This document shows, in pieces, positions 31,936 to 41,960 of a DNA stretch of 64,000 nt (its first letter is position 1; the number at the start of each line of letters is the position of its first letter). The notes beneath the pieces are model-generated. The model worked only from the letters and a program-made list of their open reading frames with translations. It did no database searches and had not been told where the DNA came from. Source of the stretch: Nephrocerus scutellatus (Eukaryota > Arthropoda > Insecta > Diptera > Pipunculidae). Made by a program: the position numbers and the translations under genes. The stretch lies in contig OX352765.1 of NCBI GenBank assembly GCA_947095585.1, forward strand, positions 21,792,254 to 21,856,253. The letters run 5' to 3'.

Positions 31936-32540
31936 CAAGATGGTGTGTACCCGATACATAAAGCACCATCCCATCTCCATACCAATGGCTCTTAAGAGTC
32001 TAATGATTATAATTATTATTGTAGGTGGGGCTGTAAAGCCTTGTGCACCACGACCTTGAGGTATATTGAGCATCCCAGATGTTTTACCACATTATGTGAC
32101 TGTTCCTTTCTAAAGGCCCGTCTGCCAATTCATCATTTCAAGATGTTGTGTACCCGATACATAAAGCACCATCCCATCTCCATAGCAATGGCTCTTAAGA
32201 CTCTAATGATTATAATTATTATTGTAGGTGGGGCTGTAAAGCCTTGTGCACCACGACCTTGAGGTATATTGAGCATCCCAGATGTTTTACCACATTATGT
32301 GACTGTTCCTTTCTAAAGGCCCGTCTGCCAATTCATCATTTCAAGATGGTGTGTACCCGATACATAAAGCACCATCCCATCTCCATACCAATGGCTCTTA
32401 AGACTCTAATGATTATTATTATTATTGTGGGTGGGGCTGTAAAGCCTTGTGCACCACGACCTTGAGGTATATTGAGCATCCCATATGTTTTACCACATTA
32501 TGTGACTGCCCAGTTCCTTTCTAAACGCCCGCACGTCTGC
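31936..32540. repeat. 203-bp tandem triplication
   Basis: Units begin at CAAGATG(G/T)TGTGTACCC at 31936, 32139 and 32342, an exact 203-bp spacing. Each contains AAAGCACCATCCCATCTCCA, an (ATT)n microsatellite, GTGGGGCTGTAAAGCCTTGT and CACATTATGTGACTG. Units one and two differ at only a few positions; the third diverges after its last 40 bp. A 73-codon frame repeated in step with the unit is a by-product of the period not disturbing the frame. Confidence 0.9.
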
Positions 32541-32740
32541 CTCATTTGGCATCATTTTGGTTTGGCATTTGGCCAGAGGACAGAGCCTTGAAATGTTTTA
32601 TTCTTTTCCGGGTGAGGGCTGCACATATGAAAAGTATGTGCACTGATGTTTTCTTTGCCTCGTAACAAAGTCGGCAGCGATCCGATTGGGATTTACTGTG
32701 TAAGGGTACTTCCTTTGGAAATTAGTTGTTTTTATCATTA
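32541..32740. other. No recognised feature
   Basis: A short stretch between a tandem repeat and a LINE fragment; no readable motif. Confidence 0.3.
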
Positions 32741-33784
32741 AGTCTGATGATTGGGCAGTTTCATTTTCCAATTTTGTGTTGGTTATGATGTTGGTGTGTC
32801 CTGTGTCTTTTTAAATTAATTTGATTGCGAATTCTTAGTTGAATGCCTCTTGATCCAACTCGCTTTGTACGTTTGTATGTGCAGGGGTGGAAGCCCCAGA
32901 AGTTTTTCCAGAGCCGCCGTTGGGCAGGTCTTTTACTGCACCCGATGCACTTAGACAAATTAGTCTTTTGTTCAGTTTTGAGCGAGTCGTTGTTTGCCTT
33001 GTTTTTTGGCCACCAAATCAGGGCCGCGTATGTGATCCTGGGTCTAATGATACTTTGGTATAGCCATAAGTTGATTTGCGGGTTATATGGGGGTTCCATG
33101 TAAGTTTTCTGTCAAACACGACCACTAGGTATTTGGCTTCTGGCATCAATTTTAGGGTTTTGCCTTGGAATGTTAGTGCTGGAATCGTTATTTTTCGCCA
33201 TTTTGTGAAAAGTGTACAGACTATCTTTTCTGGATTGACGCTTAGGCCAGCCTCTTTGCACCAGTCTTTCACAAGTTTAAGAACAAATGGCATCCGTTCT
33301 GTTAGCGTGCTTTCGAATATTTCTGCATAGCTAATGTTTGCTAATCTGTTAATCTTTACCCTGTCAAATAGCTGGCAGAACAGGCGATAGGACACCGTCT
33401 TGTGGGCAGCCTATGGTTGCCACTATTGTGATGGTTTCGTTACCGAACGAGGCCTGAATTTTCCTTCATTTCAGTATGCTTATGACGATAGAGAAGTCAA
33501 TTACTCTTGATCAAGCCTATATTTCAATTACTTCGAAGCTGATATTGTCATAAGCACCTTGTATTTCAATGAAGGCGCATAGTAACTTTTCTTTGCTTCG
33601 ATTTCGGTTATCAGCTCATGTAGTGCTGTTTCAGTTGATTTGCCAGTCTGACATGCGTGTTGACTGGGGTTAAGGGGAATTAGTTGAAGTGTGTTTGACC
33701 TTATATGATGGCCTATTAGTTTCTCAATGGACTTTAGAATAAATGATGTCAGGCTGATAGGTCGATATGACCTGGTATGCTCAA
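32741..33784 (-). pseudogene. LOA/I-like LINE reverse transcriptase, fingers to thumb
   Basis: On the minus strand, in order: SYRPISLTSFILKSIEKLIG (motif 1), QHACQTGKSTETALHELITE followed by IEAKK (motif 2), a frame change and the remains of motif 3, NETITIVATIGCPQDGVLSP (motif 4), ISYAEIFESTLTERM in place of YADD, LVKDWCKEAGLSVNPEKIVC followed by TLFTKWRKI (motif 6 region), KLTWNPHITR, and SIIRPRITYAALIWWPKNKA (thumb). The catalytic YADD is replaced by YAEI, and several frame changes are needed. No RNase H follows. The 5' edge stops exactly at the D120 tandem repeat. Confidence 0.85.
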
Positions 33785-34300
33785 GGGAAAATTTGGAAGT
33801 GATCGGGCCCCAGGGTCGGGGGCACCCATACAAATATTTTACAAAATTTGTACGATTTTCTTTAAATTTTATACGCATGTGTATCTCCGATGGACAACAC
33901 TTTTTGTAAAAATTTGGAAGTGATCGGGCCCCAGGGTCGGGGGCACCCATACAAATATTTTACAAAATGTGCCCGATTTTCTTTAAATTTTATACGCATG
34001 TGTATCTCCGATGGACAACACTTTTTGGAATTGGAAATTTGGAAGTGATAGAGCCCCGGGGTCAGGGGGCATCCATACAAATATTTTACAAAATTTATCC
34101 GATTTTCTTTAAATTTTATACGCATGTGTATCTCCGATGGAACACACTTTTTGTAAAAATGTGGAAGTGATGGCCCCGGGGTCGGGGGGGACCCGTTCAA
34201 ATATTTTACAAAATTTTATACACTTTTTACAAAAAATTTGGAAGTGATAGTGCCCCAGGGTCAAATTTACACCCATACAAATTTTATAAAAAAAAAATTA
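33785..34300 (-). repeat. Dispersed repeat 'D120' with 4-5 tandem units (minus orientation)
   Basis: ATTTGGAAGT marks unit starts at 33791, 33912, 34037, about 34159 and 34236, giving 121-125-bp periods with a shortened last unit. Each full unit has GGGCCCCAGGGTCGGGGGCA, CCATACAAATATTTTACAAA, TTTCTTTAAATTTTATACGC and CATGTGTATCTCCGATGGA. In complement these are the words of the arrays at 29290 and 44640. Confidence 0.88.
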
Positions 34301-34554
34301 CCCGATTCTCTGTTTAGAGAATTTACAAGAAATTTTTTATTTTTATGTGCTGTTTTTTTTTGCCTCAATTTCTGGTCGCAGGCGAATTTGACTCGCCGAA
34401 GGTGCTCGTTTCAGGCTCGTTTAAAAATTATTCGGGTTTCCTGAGCAGGGTTTACTTAGTAAAACCGTAGGCATACCTTAATAATTTTATAAGTCCATTT
34501 ACAGCTCACGTCATAAGAGTCGTGTGTTTGTTTGTCGCCAACAATTGTCTTGTA
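34301..34554. other. Spacer between two parts of a dispersed repeat
   Basis: AT-rich with a T-run; contains TCGCCGAAGGTGCTCG but no recognised element. Confidence 0.3.
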
Positions 34555-34695
34555 ATTAATTTTTAATCCACTTCCTAAGCCCCGATTTTATTCAAACATT
34601 GCACAAATGTGTATGTCCGATGACAACACTTTCTGTTACGTTTTGGAAGTGAACGGATACCAGGGCCGAGGAGCTGCCATATAATTTTTGTTTCC
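34555..34695 (-). repeat. Dispersed repeat 'D120', single unit (minus orientation)
   Basis: In complement it carries the shared words: CCACTTCCTAAGCCCCGATT, TTATTC, CACAAATGTGTATGTCCGAT, GACAACACTTT, then TTTTGGAAGTGAAC and CCAGGGCCGAGGAGCTGCC. It probably belongs to the same inserted element as 33785-34300, with the opposite end retained. Confidence 0.65.
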
Positions 34696-36405
34696 TCATG
34701 TACCTCTTTTTCGGAATAAAGTGAGCTCATCTTTCGGTGGCACGCACTTCTGCTTGGAATATGCTCGGGTACTGTTCAATTGCTTCGAAGTACTAGGTTT
34801 TTGGCTCGTTTACTCCCGCAACACCAGTGCCTTCTGCTTTCTTGTATCCATCCGTTTATGGCTAGCAAGTGTATTGCTGTAAACATCATGCGAGTCATAG
34901 GGTAAAAGAGTCTTATATTCCACCACATGTCAATTATAAATTGAGCAAGTTATGTAAATCTTCCAAATAACAATTAAACACAAAAGCACAACTGATAGAC
35001 AAAAGCACAAACTTCCGACGCGTATACGCCTACTTAACAAAACCAAAAAAAACAAAAAAATCCTCATCTTCACAGACGATAAAAATCGGGTTCAACCACA
35101 ACAGCTATAAAGCCCATTTTGGTTGCTTCAGTTGCAATTGGAATTGCAATAAACCCGATTCATCTTAATTAACTAATTAAATTGTTCATTTAATGTGTGG
35201 GATTGGATTTCCGGCGTTAAACATTATTTCCCTTGATTGGCCCTTCTTCAGCAACAATATTGTGTCTGTGTGTGCCTGTGGCGCATGGCGCGCCGCTCGT
35301 TGTAATGATCCAAAAACAAACAACGACCGAACAACCAAAGACAACACAAAAATCCATTGCGGTAGAATGAAAGTCACCGAAAAATGTCACCGTGAATTAA
35401 TTTATTATTTATTGATTGGTTAAAAGAAGGCGGCCGACACGCACGGAGATACGCACGCGGTATCTGCTGTGTGTCTCTTTAAACTTCACCGCCCACCAAA
35501 CTCTGTCTCCACTGTCCATTGATGTCTGTCCGCCAAGGGTGCCGCAGCGCATAAGTACGCGGCGAGTACACCATACCACACAGGGCAATATGTCATACGT
35601 ACCAGTAACGCACATGAAACAACAGATCAATAGCCGTCCATTAATTAAGGTCTGGAAATTGAGAGTTAATGTCGCCGCTTTACACTTCCATTGATTAATG
35701 CGGAGAAGAAAAGACAAAAAAAAAATTTTTTCCTTGTAAATATTTGGTTGTTGTTGGAGGTGGTTGCATAAAGCAGGAGATCAATTTCCTTTAATTCATT
35801 TCAGAGGGTGGCCAACCAACAACTACGAAAAAAAATTGAATGCGTAACGCGTGGGCGAATGTCGTTCATTCATCCATTCGTTGATACATTCACTAATTCA
35901 CTCACACTCATTTATTGTTAAATCAATCGATAGCTTCGAGTGGGTCTGCTACGATGATTGTTGCCACCGGCAACGAACTCCGAGGAGGAGAATGATTGCG
36001 CCGACAATGAGTGGTGGATTACTGCATCAATGCGGAGGAGGTCATATCTGGAGCAGAGTGAGCAATTTGTGGACTGTTGTTGTTGCTGTTAATTGAAATT
36101 GAAAGATGAAAGTGTGACGTTGTTGCCGGTCGGTCTATTTATAAATTATCGATTTTACTTTTGTCGTTGGTATCAAATTTTCCAATCTATTGAAGCCTAC
36201 GCAGCGTGTGGGCTCTACGCTTTAGTTAAAAGGAAGAGTTTTTTTGTTTTTATTTTCTAATTATAATTTTCCATTATAATTAAATCAATTTTCTGCGGAA
36301 AATACGGAAATAGGTTCGAGCTTTTAGTCGTTTTGTTTTCATTCTAATGAAGGGTAGAAGGTAGTCTTTCATAATACCGTCAATTAGAAATGCTCACTTC
36401 AGCCA
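34696..36405. other. No recognised gene
   Basis: Open frames near 35186-35423 and 35409-35717 overlap on opposite strands and have no family match. An ATTCA-rich microsatellite lies at 35865-35920. Confidence 0.4.
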
Positions 36406-36760
36406 TCTAAATGAGTATTCATGTGGATGTATGTCGTTTTTCTGGTACAAACTTCTATATATGCATCGAAACACGCCACACAGTCCATTATTATTTGGTA
36501 ATAATCGCCAAAATATCTGCTTATAGAACGGTAGCTTACGGGGTCGACTCCGTGTTTCCCGAATCTTTTGATCAACAGGCCTTCAAAATAGCCGTCAACA
36601 ACTTCCTGAAAGAAGGTGTGTGTCCGAGAGAATTCTAAGAAAACAAGTAAATGTAAAAAACACTTCGTTTTTCGGTTACAAACTTTTATACATGCATCGA
36701 AATATATCCCCAATATAATCGCCAATAATCGCCAAAATATCTGTTTTTGAGGTCGGAGCT
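36406..36760. repeat. Direct repeat pair about 230 bp apart
   Basis: TCGTTTTTC, then ACAAACTT, then ATGCATCGAAA occurs near 36430 and 36665, and AATAATCGCCAAAATATCTG occurs near 36500 and 36724. The minus frame across both copies is open for 128 codons, with matching segments FDACIKVCNRKTK and FDAYIEVCTRKTT. No known domain was recognised, so the open frame may be fortuitous or the remains of a duplicated coding segment. Confidence 0.6.
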
Positions 36761-36779
36761 TTTTCTTAGAATTTTCTAT

Positions 36780-37335
36780 TTCCACGCTTCACACGCGCCA
36801 TACGCGACTCGCGACACGCGTCTAAAAAGCGAGATATCAAAAGGGGCCCCTGACATTAAGCCGCTCACAAAATTTCTGCCCTTTAGATCGTGCGAAAGAA
36901 GGTTAAAAAAGATCTCAAAGAACGAGAAAATGGCGCGATATTTCAAACCATCATACGTGCCACGCGCGAAACGTGACACGCGTCACATAAAAAATATAAA
37001 AAATGATATTTTGGAATCAGATACTCACAATCAGATACTCTAGGTCGTGTGGAAGGTGGTTTAAAAGGGCCTCGAAAGAGTCGAAAAAAAAATTCAACCC
37101 ATCAAACGCGACAAACGCGACACGCGTCATACTCGCAATATTAAAAATGCCATTTTGGACACACACAAAATTTCAGCTATCTAGGTCGTGTGGAATTTTT
37201 AATCCATCACATGCGCCAAACGCGAACCGCGATTCGCGTCATACTCGAAATACACAAAAATGCTTTTTTGGACTTAGACACTCACAGAATTTCAGCTCTC
37301 TAGGTCGTGTGGAAGGTGGTTAAATAGGACCTCAA
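36780..37335. repeat. CACGCG-rich tandem repeat, about 4 degenerate units of 90-160 bp
   Basis: Units share ACGCGACACGCGTCAT-type blocks, CTCACAAAATTTC-type words, TCTAGGTCGTGTGGAAGGTG and GTTTAAAAGGG-type words. Starts lie near 36785, 36955, 37100 and 37200. The plan matches 22780-23235 in the same orientation. Confidence 0.75.
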
Positions 37336-39535
37336 GTGGACGAAAATACAGACGAAAAGGGGTCAAGTTAAATAAAGTTTTAAAAATAAAAACGACTACA
37401 AACGAGAGGAATGTGATATATATTGTAAATCACATTCCTTCGATTTTTATTTTATTTTAAATTTTAGTAAAGGGCATAGCCATCCTTATTGCCGTGACGC
37501 AACTCATTTAGAGTAATAATCATTTCTGATGAATGAAAAGTTTTCGTGTTTGGCATTCTATAGGTTAGGTAACATACATATATAGCAAAAGTATACTTTT
37601 CTATATAAATATTTCAATCATTTTTAAAATTGTTAATTAAAAAAAAATATCAGAATCATAAATCACAAATATGTAATTCAAAACAATTAATTTTGGTTGT
37701 ATGTATGTATACGTTAGCAAGCCAACCCATCAATAAATCAGAGCAGTAACAGATAATTGCAATTTAAAGAACCAGTTCAACCAAGCGATAAAGCAATCAG
37801 TTCTTATACGTCCTGGTTATATATTTTGGGCTATAACCACTTAGCATTAAAGTTGAAGCTACACGAAATATTTAACAAAAATTACGGTCTTCCTGTTGTT
37901 TTTTTTATCGACTGTAAACGATCTTTGTTCCTTCTCATCCAGTCCATCTAATTGCATGACACCAATGACGAAAACAAATAATTGTTCCCATAACATCTTC
38001 AAAGGGTAAACCCTGAGAAGCTTTTCTGCTCACTTTACTTTTAACCACACGCAAACCAACCAGCCTTGCTTCCGTTTAAATTTCTTTACTCTTCAGCAGT
38101 CCGTGGAATTTTTGTGCTCCTTTGACAGGAACTTCAAGGAAAAGATGGATCAAGGAAGAAGAAACTACTACCAAAAAAGATATTTTCGAAACACGAAAAA
38201 TTTTCATTCACCAGAAATGAATGTGACTCGTTCAGAAGTGAAAAGCAATAACAGGAAAGACATTACGAAATATTTACCCTTTCATTCTTCCATTCATTCA
38301 TTCATTGTTTCATTGATTCATGCCACTTCCACATCCAATTACAATCGCAACTTCCACTTCCTTACAAGTACTCCCGATGGTAATACGACGAGTTCATCGA
38401 TGAGTGCCTGCGAAACATCGCAGATACTCGCTGGTGAGAAAGGGCAGAAGGAGAAGCCAATTGTAAATTATTCATTCATGAAAATTTCATTCATGGCAAT
38501 ACATACTCGCATTTGTGAAAGACGACATCATCAGCGTTCGTGAGGAACGACGGTATGAATGGAAAAGGAAAACGACAAACGGGTAACTCAGGGTTTTCTG
38601 TAGGAACGTATGTAAACGGTTGAAACGACTGGATACACGTGTACCGGTGTACCGTCATCGTACCGTACCGTACTGTCTTACAGATTACGATTACACAATT
38701 AGCAAGCGACCGGTTGTGTTTTTTTTTCTTGTGCTATGGCTGACTGACTACTCCTCCTCTTCGTGTGCTCGTTACGCGCTGAATGATAGATAGAAGTTAA
38801 ACAAAGAATTACAAGCTACGAAGAGGAAATGAAATCCAAGTTAAGAAAATTAATTAAATAACATTACCACAAGTCCTTCTTCAACAAATTCCAATTAAGT
38901 GGCGAGCGTATACAACCAGCGTCGTAGCACAGGAAGGGTGAAGTTCTCATTTGAATAACCAACTACTGCGCATTTCCTTCCCATTTTGACGACAAAAAGT
39001 TCTCGAGAAGTCTATGCGCGTTTTGACGGCTTAACACGTTTTTGAACGCGTTCTGAATGGGATTCACTGCTTGATTACTGCTACTGGTTAACAACCACTC
39101 GCTTACCTCTCATGTGATGTGAATCGTCAATGAGTAATTACTGAGCTGTAAAGAAAGTCTAATGGGAAGCTAAAAAGTGCTTTCATCCCATCAGAGTTTG
39201 CGTTACTTTTTCAACGGTACAATCGCCCTAATTCCCATTTAGACCTACGCATCGTCCGCAATGCTTAAAATGCTTTTATTCAGATCGGAAGGAAGGAGTA
39301 GTTGATTCTGTGCTTCCAAAAGCCAGCATAAGTAATGACAATAGCTCGAATTCGGGACCGATGGAGTTTTTTTGCGCGAGGCCTCTATGGACGTCGGTTG
39401 TAGTGTCAGAGATGAATATTATGCTAAGGTGCTAAAATTTGGATCGGATTTTACGTAATGTGTCATGTCATGTAATCTCAAGAGCCAACCAGTTCTTTAT
39501 ATTAATTTTCGGTTCTTTTATATAAGTCAAATTTT
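37336..39535. other. No recognised gene; ATTC microsatellite
   Basis: Contains TTCATTCTTCCATTCATTCA near 38280-38300. The open frames at 37757-37951 and 38103-38543 have no family resemblance; the second is carried partly by the microsatellite. The sequence ACCGTACCGTACCGTACTG-like near 38650-38680 is a short tandem run. Confidence 0.4.
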
Positions 39536-39539
39536 CACT

Positions 39540-39655
39540 TTATTTGGGTCTACAACCAGGTTCCGGTACTGGCCTCCCGCAAAAAAATTTCCCCGCCAGT
39601 CCCGATTTCAAGATGGTGTCATCAACTTTGGAAAATTTGTGCTAAAGAAGACGAA
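39540..39655 (-). pseudogene. RTE-like LINE 3' terminal fragment
   Basis: In complement it is the 3' terminal block of the RTE-like family: TTTGGGTCTACAACCAGG, TTCCGGTACTGGCCTCCCGC and CAAGATGGTGTCATCAACTT, matching 13676-13775 and the end at 50441. No RT is attached. Confidence 0.65.
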
Positions 39656-39724
39656 TCTATAAGATCTAATTTGGATGGACAAAAGAAATGTAAAGATCAG
39701 AGCACATCAAACGAGTGATTAACG

Positions 39725-39858
39725 AAAGATGAGCGACCAATATAAATACCAAGACTAAAACTAAGACTAACACCAAGACCAAGACTAAGACAAAAGACCA
39801 AGACAAAAGACGAAGACAAAAGTCCAAGACAAAAGACCAAGACAAGACAAGATGACTG
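39725..39858. repeat. AAGACC/AAGACA short tandem repeat
   Basis: Irregular 6-12-bp units CAAGAC, TAAGAC and AAAAGACCAAGACAAAAGAC. They give a Leu/Val-rich low-complexity frame on the minus strand, which is not a gene. Confidence 0.8.
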
Positions 39859-39889
39859 GACGGCATCTGGATCTTCTCACCAACATACA

Positions 39890-41320
39890 CTTCCCCACCA
39901 GCAGTTATCAGTGCGTAGATAATTTGGAGAGGTTACATGCCGAGCAGCCGGCCTCTCGTAATGTAGTGGATAACAGTTTAACCAGAGAAAAGGTTTACTT
40001 TAACTTTTTCGGCCTACAAGTCTCCTAGCCTGGATGGCATACAGCCAATTATGCTACACAAGTCACCGGAGCTGTCGACTTCCTGGCTAATTAAGATTTT
40101 TAGAAGCTGTCTTCTACTCAATTAAGTGCCCGAAGGTGGAGAAGAGTTCGCGGGTGGTTTTCATACCCAAAGCAGGCAGAAGATGCCATGAATCAGCAAA
40201 GGATTTTAGGCCTATTAGTCTCTCATCGTTCTAGCTAAAGGCTCTGGAGCACATTCTAGATCATCATAACAGACAACGATCCCATAAGCATCGAGATCTC
40301 AATACGCATATCTCAAGGGCAGGTCCAGGGAAACCGCCCTTCATGAGGTAGTACGAGCGATTGAGTACACGATTAATTACAAGCAATTTAATCTAGCCAC
40401 CTTCTTAGATATAGAAGGGACCTTCAGCAATGTTCACACTAACGGGCACGGTAATATACTGCAGACAGTACCTGAAGGCATGATAATATAATCTACTGAC
40501 TGCTGCATCCCTAAACTTAGCTTCAACCCCTCATTTGGCGTCGAGTTTCCTACCAGGAGAAGGATATGCAGTAACGAGGCAATTTGACACAGCATTATTT
40601 TCTGACGGATCCAAGATGAAGGATGGAGTCGGTGCAGTTATCTTCTTGGATAATCTTAATTTATCAATATCATTCAAGCTACCCGATTCAGGCAATTAGG
40701 GTGGCCTACAGGACACTAAGGCTCAGTAACACACAAATCGGAGGGGTTGGCATATGTGTTGATATCCAATCTGCCATAAGGGCGATTAATGCAACCACCA
40801 TAAACTCGAAACTCGTTCAACTGACAGTGCCAAGAAGAATTGGCCTCGATCAGCAAATTCCTGGACATCACCATAAATGAGAGGGCGGACGGATTGGCTA
40901 TGATGGGCGTCGATATGTACACCGGCTTTATGGAGATGAGCTCAGTCAAGGAACAAATTCTCTCCTTTACTCAATACTAAGTCACAGCTCAGGTGCAGCA
41001 GTCTGTCGAATTGCGCCATATAAAGATTGATGTGGACATCATACGGAAGGATATTTCAGGAGTTGTGGCAATCAGCACGGTTCACGGGCCAGTGGGCTGC
41101 CAAGTTGGGTATACCGCACAACAATTTCTGCAGTCGTTGCAAAGATGAAAACGAGAAAGAAACTCTCATAAACTTTCTCTGCAGTTTTTCCGGCCCTAGC
41201 AGGGTCAAGACACCGCACTTTATGTAAACCATTTTTTGCTGACCTGAAAGAGCTCTCAGATTACAGGATCATCGAATTGGTACAGGCTAGATTTAAACCG
41301 CGTAAACATCCATGCTAGGT
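39890..41320 (+). pseudogene. LOA/I-like LINE: RT fingers, RNase H, Cys-rich end, palm deleted
   Basis: The plus strand reads YKSPSLDGIQPIMLHKSPEL (RT entry, normally K..SPGxDGI), then remnants of motif 1 (CLLLN, VPEGGEEF), motif 2 (RDLNTHISRAG, ETALHEVVRAIEY) and motif 3 (FLDIEGTFSNVHTN). After a deletion of the whole palm it reads FSDGSKMKDGVGAVIFLDN (RNase H first Asp, normally YTDGSK). Near 41030-41220 it reads RFTGQWAAKLGIPHNNFCSR followed by CKDENEKETLINFLCSF, the LTGHxxxxxHxxRLGI...C..C..EEET..HxLC.C end. The catalytic palm is missing entirely, so it cannot be active. Confidence 0.85.
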
Positions 41321-41396
41321 CCCTCGAGATTTCTGGTATCAAAATGGCGCACTTTAGCGCTAATTAAGGACCTCGCAAGTATAGCAATGTTCACTA

Positions 41397-41421
41397 CTCT
41401 ACCTACCTACCTACCTACCTG
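41397..41421. repeat. (CTAC)n microsatellite
   Basis: Five to six copies of CTAC in a row between a LINE end and a mariner remnant. Confidence 0.9.
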
Positions 41422-41424
41422 TGG

Positions 41425-41960
41425 TTAGAGGGGAAGTCCAACGACAATTTGGACAAGCGTAAACAAGCGCCGGCTTCTGTGATGGTTTGGGCAGCTGTAA
41501 CTCCAAACGGTCACTCTCCGCTAGTCTTTATCGATCGAGTCGTCAAGGTGAATCAAGAAAAAAGTATGAAATTATGCGTTGCTTGGGCATACAAAAAATT
41601 CGGTAACAACGGATATTCCAATAGAACTCAGCATCATCACACAAAGCTGGTTTGACAGAACAATTTTTACAAAGTTACGTTCCAAATTCCATTTATTCGC
41701 AACATATCCGCTCTTACTTCGCAACTCACCAGACCTGAATCCAATGGACTTCTACATATGGTCCATTTTGGAGGCCAAGATGTCGATAAAAATATATGAA
41801 AGTGTGGATGTACTGATGATAGCTCTTTGTGGAAAATGCGCCAAAATACCAATAAGTCACGTTCGTCACTTGACGCCATCATTCGCGCCAGAGGTAGCTA
41901 TATCGTGCAGTAACGTATTTTTCATAAAATATAAAATATTTTTAACATTCTCTTAAAAAA
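41425..41960 (+). pseudogene. Tc1/mariner transposase, C-terminal half
   Basis: The plus strand reads KQAPASVMVWAAVTPNGHSP followed by LVFIDRVVKVNQ, then, in the next frame, WFDRTIFTKL, SPDLNPMDFYIWSILEAKMS and AKIPISHVRHLTPSF. SVMVWAAV...PLVFID.GVKVN and SPDLNPxDFxIWSILEAK are the second half of a mariner-type catalytic domain. The middle DSAPAHK segment is corrupted (NRTQHHHTKLV) and at least one frameshift is needed. The N-terminal half is absent. Confidence 0.85.

Noticed and set aside
32041..32465. Two near-identical 73-codon frames in tandem
   Set aside because: They are the 203-bp repeat read in frame; there is no independent evidence of coding.
36780..37335. CRISPR-like look of repeated blocks with variable spacers
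   Set aside because: Units are degenerate, unequal in length and eukaryotic in context; no Cas genes. It is a minisatellite.
39666..39890. Minus-strand frame with LVLVLV repeats, membrane-like
   Set aside because: It is the translation of an AAGACC short tandem repeat, not a membrane protein.
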